This document shows positions 62,954-64,000 of a stretch of 64,000 nucleotides of DNA, piece after piece. The position numbers were made by a program, and so were the translations under genes. The stretch's first letter is position 1. Each line of letters starts with the position of its first letter. The DNA is from REEP01 sp964517265 (GTDB taxonomy: Bacteria; Pseudomonadota; Alphaproteobacteria; Rhodospirillales; Defluviicoccaceae). The stretch is taken from positions 124,001 to 188,000 of the forward strand of contig CAZFBS010000002.1 in the NCBI GenBank assembly GCA_964517265.1, read 5' to 3'. The notes under the pieces are model-generated. The model worked only from the letters and a program-made list of their open reading frames with translations. It was not told the DNA's origin and made no database searches.

Positions 62954-64000
62954 ATGAGCGACAAGGGGAGCCGGGGGTTCGCAAGTGTCGTTTTCTTGTG
63001 CCTGATCATGTCGTGCATTGCCTTGGCGATTGGCGGCCTTGCCATCGGCACCCTTTATGAAGGTGCTATCGAGGACCACGAAGCGCGGCTTGTCCATATG
63101 GTTCAAACGACAGCCAAAATCGTAGAGACCACCGCTGGGGTTGAGCGGGACCGAGAGATCATCACGAAGACACGTGCTCGCATCCGGGAGAGCCAACAGG
63201 CGTTCCCATCGGCCTGGCTGAGCGAAACGGGCGAACTGTGGATCGCACGGGCGGATGGCGAGGAAGCCCTTCTTGTTGTCGGCCAACGGCATCCACTGTT
63301 CATTTCGCAGCAGGAGCAGCCTTCGCGCATGGCGCGACGATCCGAACCGATGCGTCGTGCCCTGGCACGGGAGTCGGGCGTGTATGCGGGCCGGGATCAT
63401 CGTGGAGTCAATGTCCTTGCCGCTTATGAACCACTGCCCGAGTTCGAGTCGGCGTTGGTCGCCAAGATCGACCTGCGGGAAGTGAGAGCGCCATTCATGA
63501 GAGCCGGCAGTGTGGTCGCCAGCATTGCCGTGATGATGATCGGCTTCGGTGTCTATTTGTTCTTTACAATCAGTGACCCAATCATGGCGCGGATCCGTGA
63601 GGGTGAGACACGATTTCGTGAGCTCTTCGACAACATGAGAAGTGGCGCTGTTGTTGTGGAAGCCAGCTCCAGAGGGCAGCATTTCGTAATCAAGGATCTC
63701 AACAGGGCTGCGGAACGAATCGATGGATTACGACGAGAAACCGTGGTGGGCAAGCAACTTGATGAAGCGCTTCCGCCGGTTTTGCGAAATGGCCTCTGCG
63801 AGGTCGTCGCGCGCGTATGGCGAACGAGCCAACCCGAACATCTTCCCGTGCGACTTGTGAACGAAAATAAGGAAGCCACATGGCGCGAACAATACATCTA
63901 TCGGCTACCGAGTCGTGAGGTTGTCATCCTTTACGACGATATCTCCGTTCAAAAGCGAGCCGAACAGCTGTTGCGTGATAGCGAGGCGCGATGGCGATCC
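62954..64000 (+). CDS. Membrane PAS-domain sensor (probable histidine kinase), N-terminal part
   Basis: 349 codons to the window edge, open throughout (translated directly). One transmembrane helix at about 12-34, an extracytoplasmic sensor region about 35-183, a second helix about 184-204, and a PAS domain about 215-330 starting FRELFDNMRSGAVVV and ending DDISVQKRAEQ. A second PAS seems to begin at the edge (DSEARW). The kinase core is outside the window, so kinase versus cyclase/phosphodiesterase output is not settled. The neighbouring receiver gene favours a kinase. Confidence 0.8.
   Translation, partial: MSDKGSRGFASVVFLCLIMSCIALAIGGLAIGTLYEGAIEDHEARLVHMVQTTAKIVETTAGVERDREIITKTRARIRESQQAFPSAWLSETGELWIARADGEEALLVVGQRHPLFISQQEQPSRMARRSEPMRRALARESGVYAGRDHRGVNVLAAYEPLPEFESALVAKIDLREVRAPFMRAGSVVASIAVMMIGFGVYLFFTISDPIMARIREGETRFRELFDNMRSGAVVVEASSRGQHFVIKDLNRAAERIDGLRRETVVGKQLDEALPPVLRNGLCEVVARVWRTSQPEHLPVRLVNENKEATWREQYIYRLPSREVVILYDDISVQKRAEQLLRDSEARWRS

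Overview
The window looks like a chromosomal segment of a high-GC alphaproteobacterium, most likely Rhodospirillales-like. This is inferred from gene content and order: MucR and LdtR-type regulators, the plsX-fabH-ihfA-MerR block, the ubiK-like/ybjN/proC cluster divergent from hldD-lgt-COG1565, a K+-independent H+-pyrophosphatase, a Cbp3-type cytochrome bc1 assembly factor and a RibBX-type riboflavin gene. I saw no tRNA, rRNA, insertion sequence, phage gene or CRISPR array. Nearly all of the window is ordinary, densely packed core or accessory chromosome.

Layout. 1-4.4 kb: glycogen metabolism, with a truncated glycogen phosphorylase divergent from an unusual branching-enzyme homologue that has lost the catalytic nucleophile. 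4.5-5.9 kb: stress-type genes (DUF892/YciE, SDR). 6.2-11.0 kb: a compact hypABFCDE operon for [NiFe]-hydrogenase maturation whose HypF is only the C-terminal half; no hydrogenase structural genes are in view. 11-16.3 kb: glycerate 2-kinase, two tandem alpha/beta hydrolases, an ArsR-ArsC in-frame fusion with an operator-like palindrome on its start codon, and an LdtR-like MarR regulator. 16.4-22.4 kb: AhpD-like protein, aroC, fabI, a YihY membrane protein, cbpA-cbpM and mucR.

22.8-30 kb is one long operon, rpiB-glyA-nrdR-ribD-ribE-ribBX-ribH-nusB-thiL, with most junctions overlapping. It is followed by hppA (30.2-32.3 kb, with a good terminator), bamE, cbp3, yceD, plsX, fabH, ihfA and a MerR gene ending at a terminator near 37.3 kb. 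37.6-43.0 kb is a branched-chain amino-acid ABC transporter, livHMGF plus a small membrane protein (DUF6867-like) and livK. 43.1-48.2 kb holds proC, ybjN, ubiK-like, hldD, lgt and a COG1565 methyltransferase.

48.3-64 kb is more accessory: a CPA1 K+/H+ antiporter, DUF2971, MepA, a PaaG-like crotonase, an acetyl-CoA hydrolase/CoA-transferase family protein, DJ-1/PfpI, YbhB, an Hsp20 with a ROSE-like hairpin over its ribosome binding site, a TolC-family protein, a fused 5-oxoprolinase/hydantoinase, and a response regulator followed by a membrane PAS sensor cut by the window end.

The observations most worth a second look are the apparent GlgB pseudoenzyme, the half-length HypF inside a complete hyp operon, the ArsR-ArsC fusion with its start-codon operator, the Hsp20 thermometer candidate and the RibBX variant. 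All identifications come from reading motifs and family resemblance; no database search was run.
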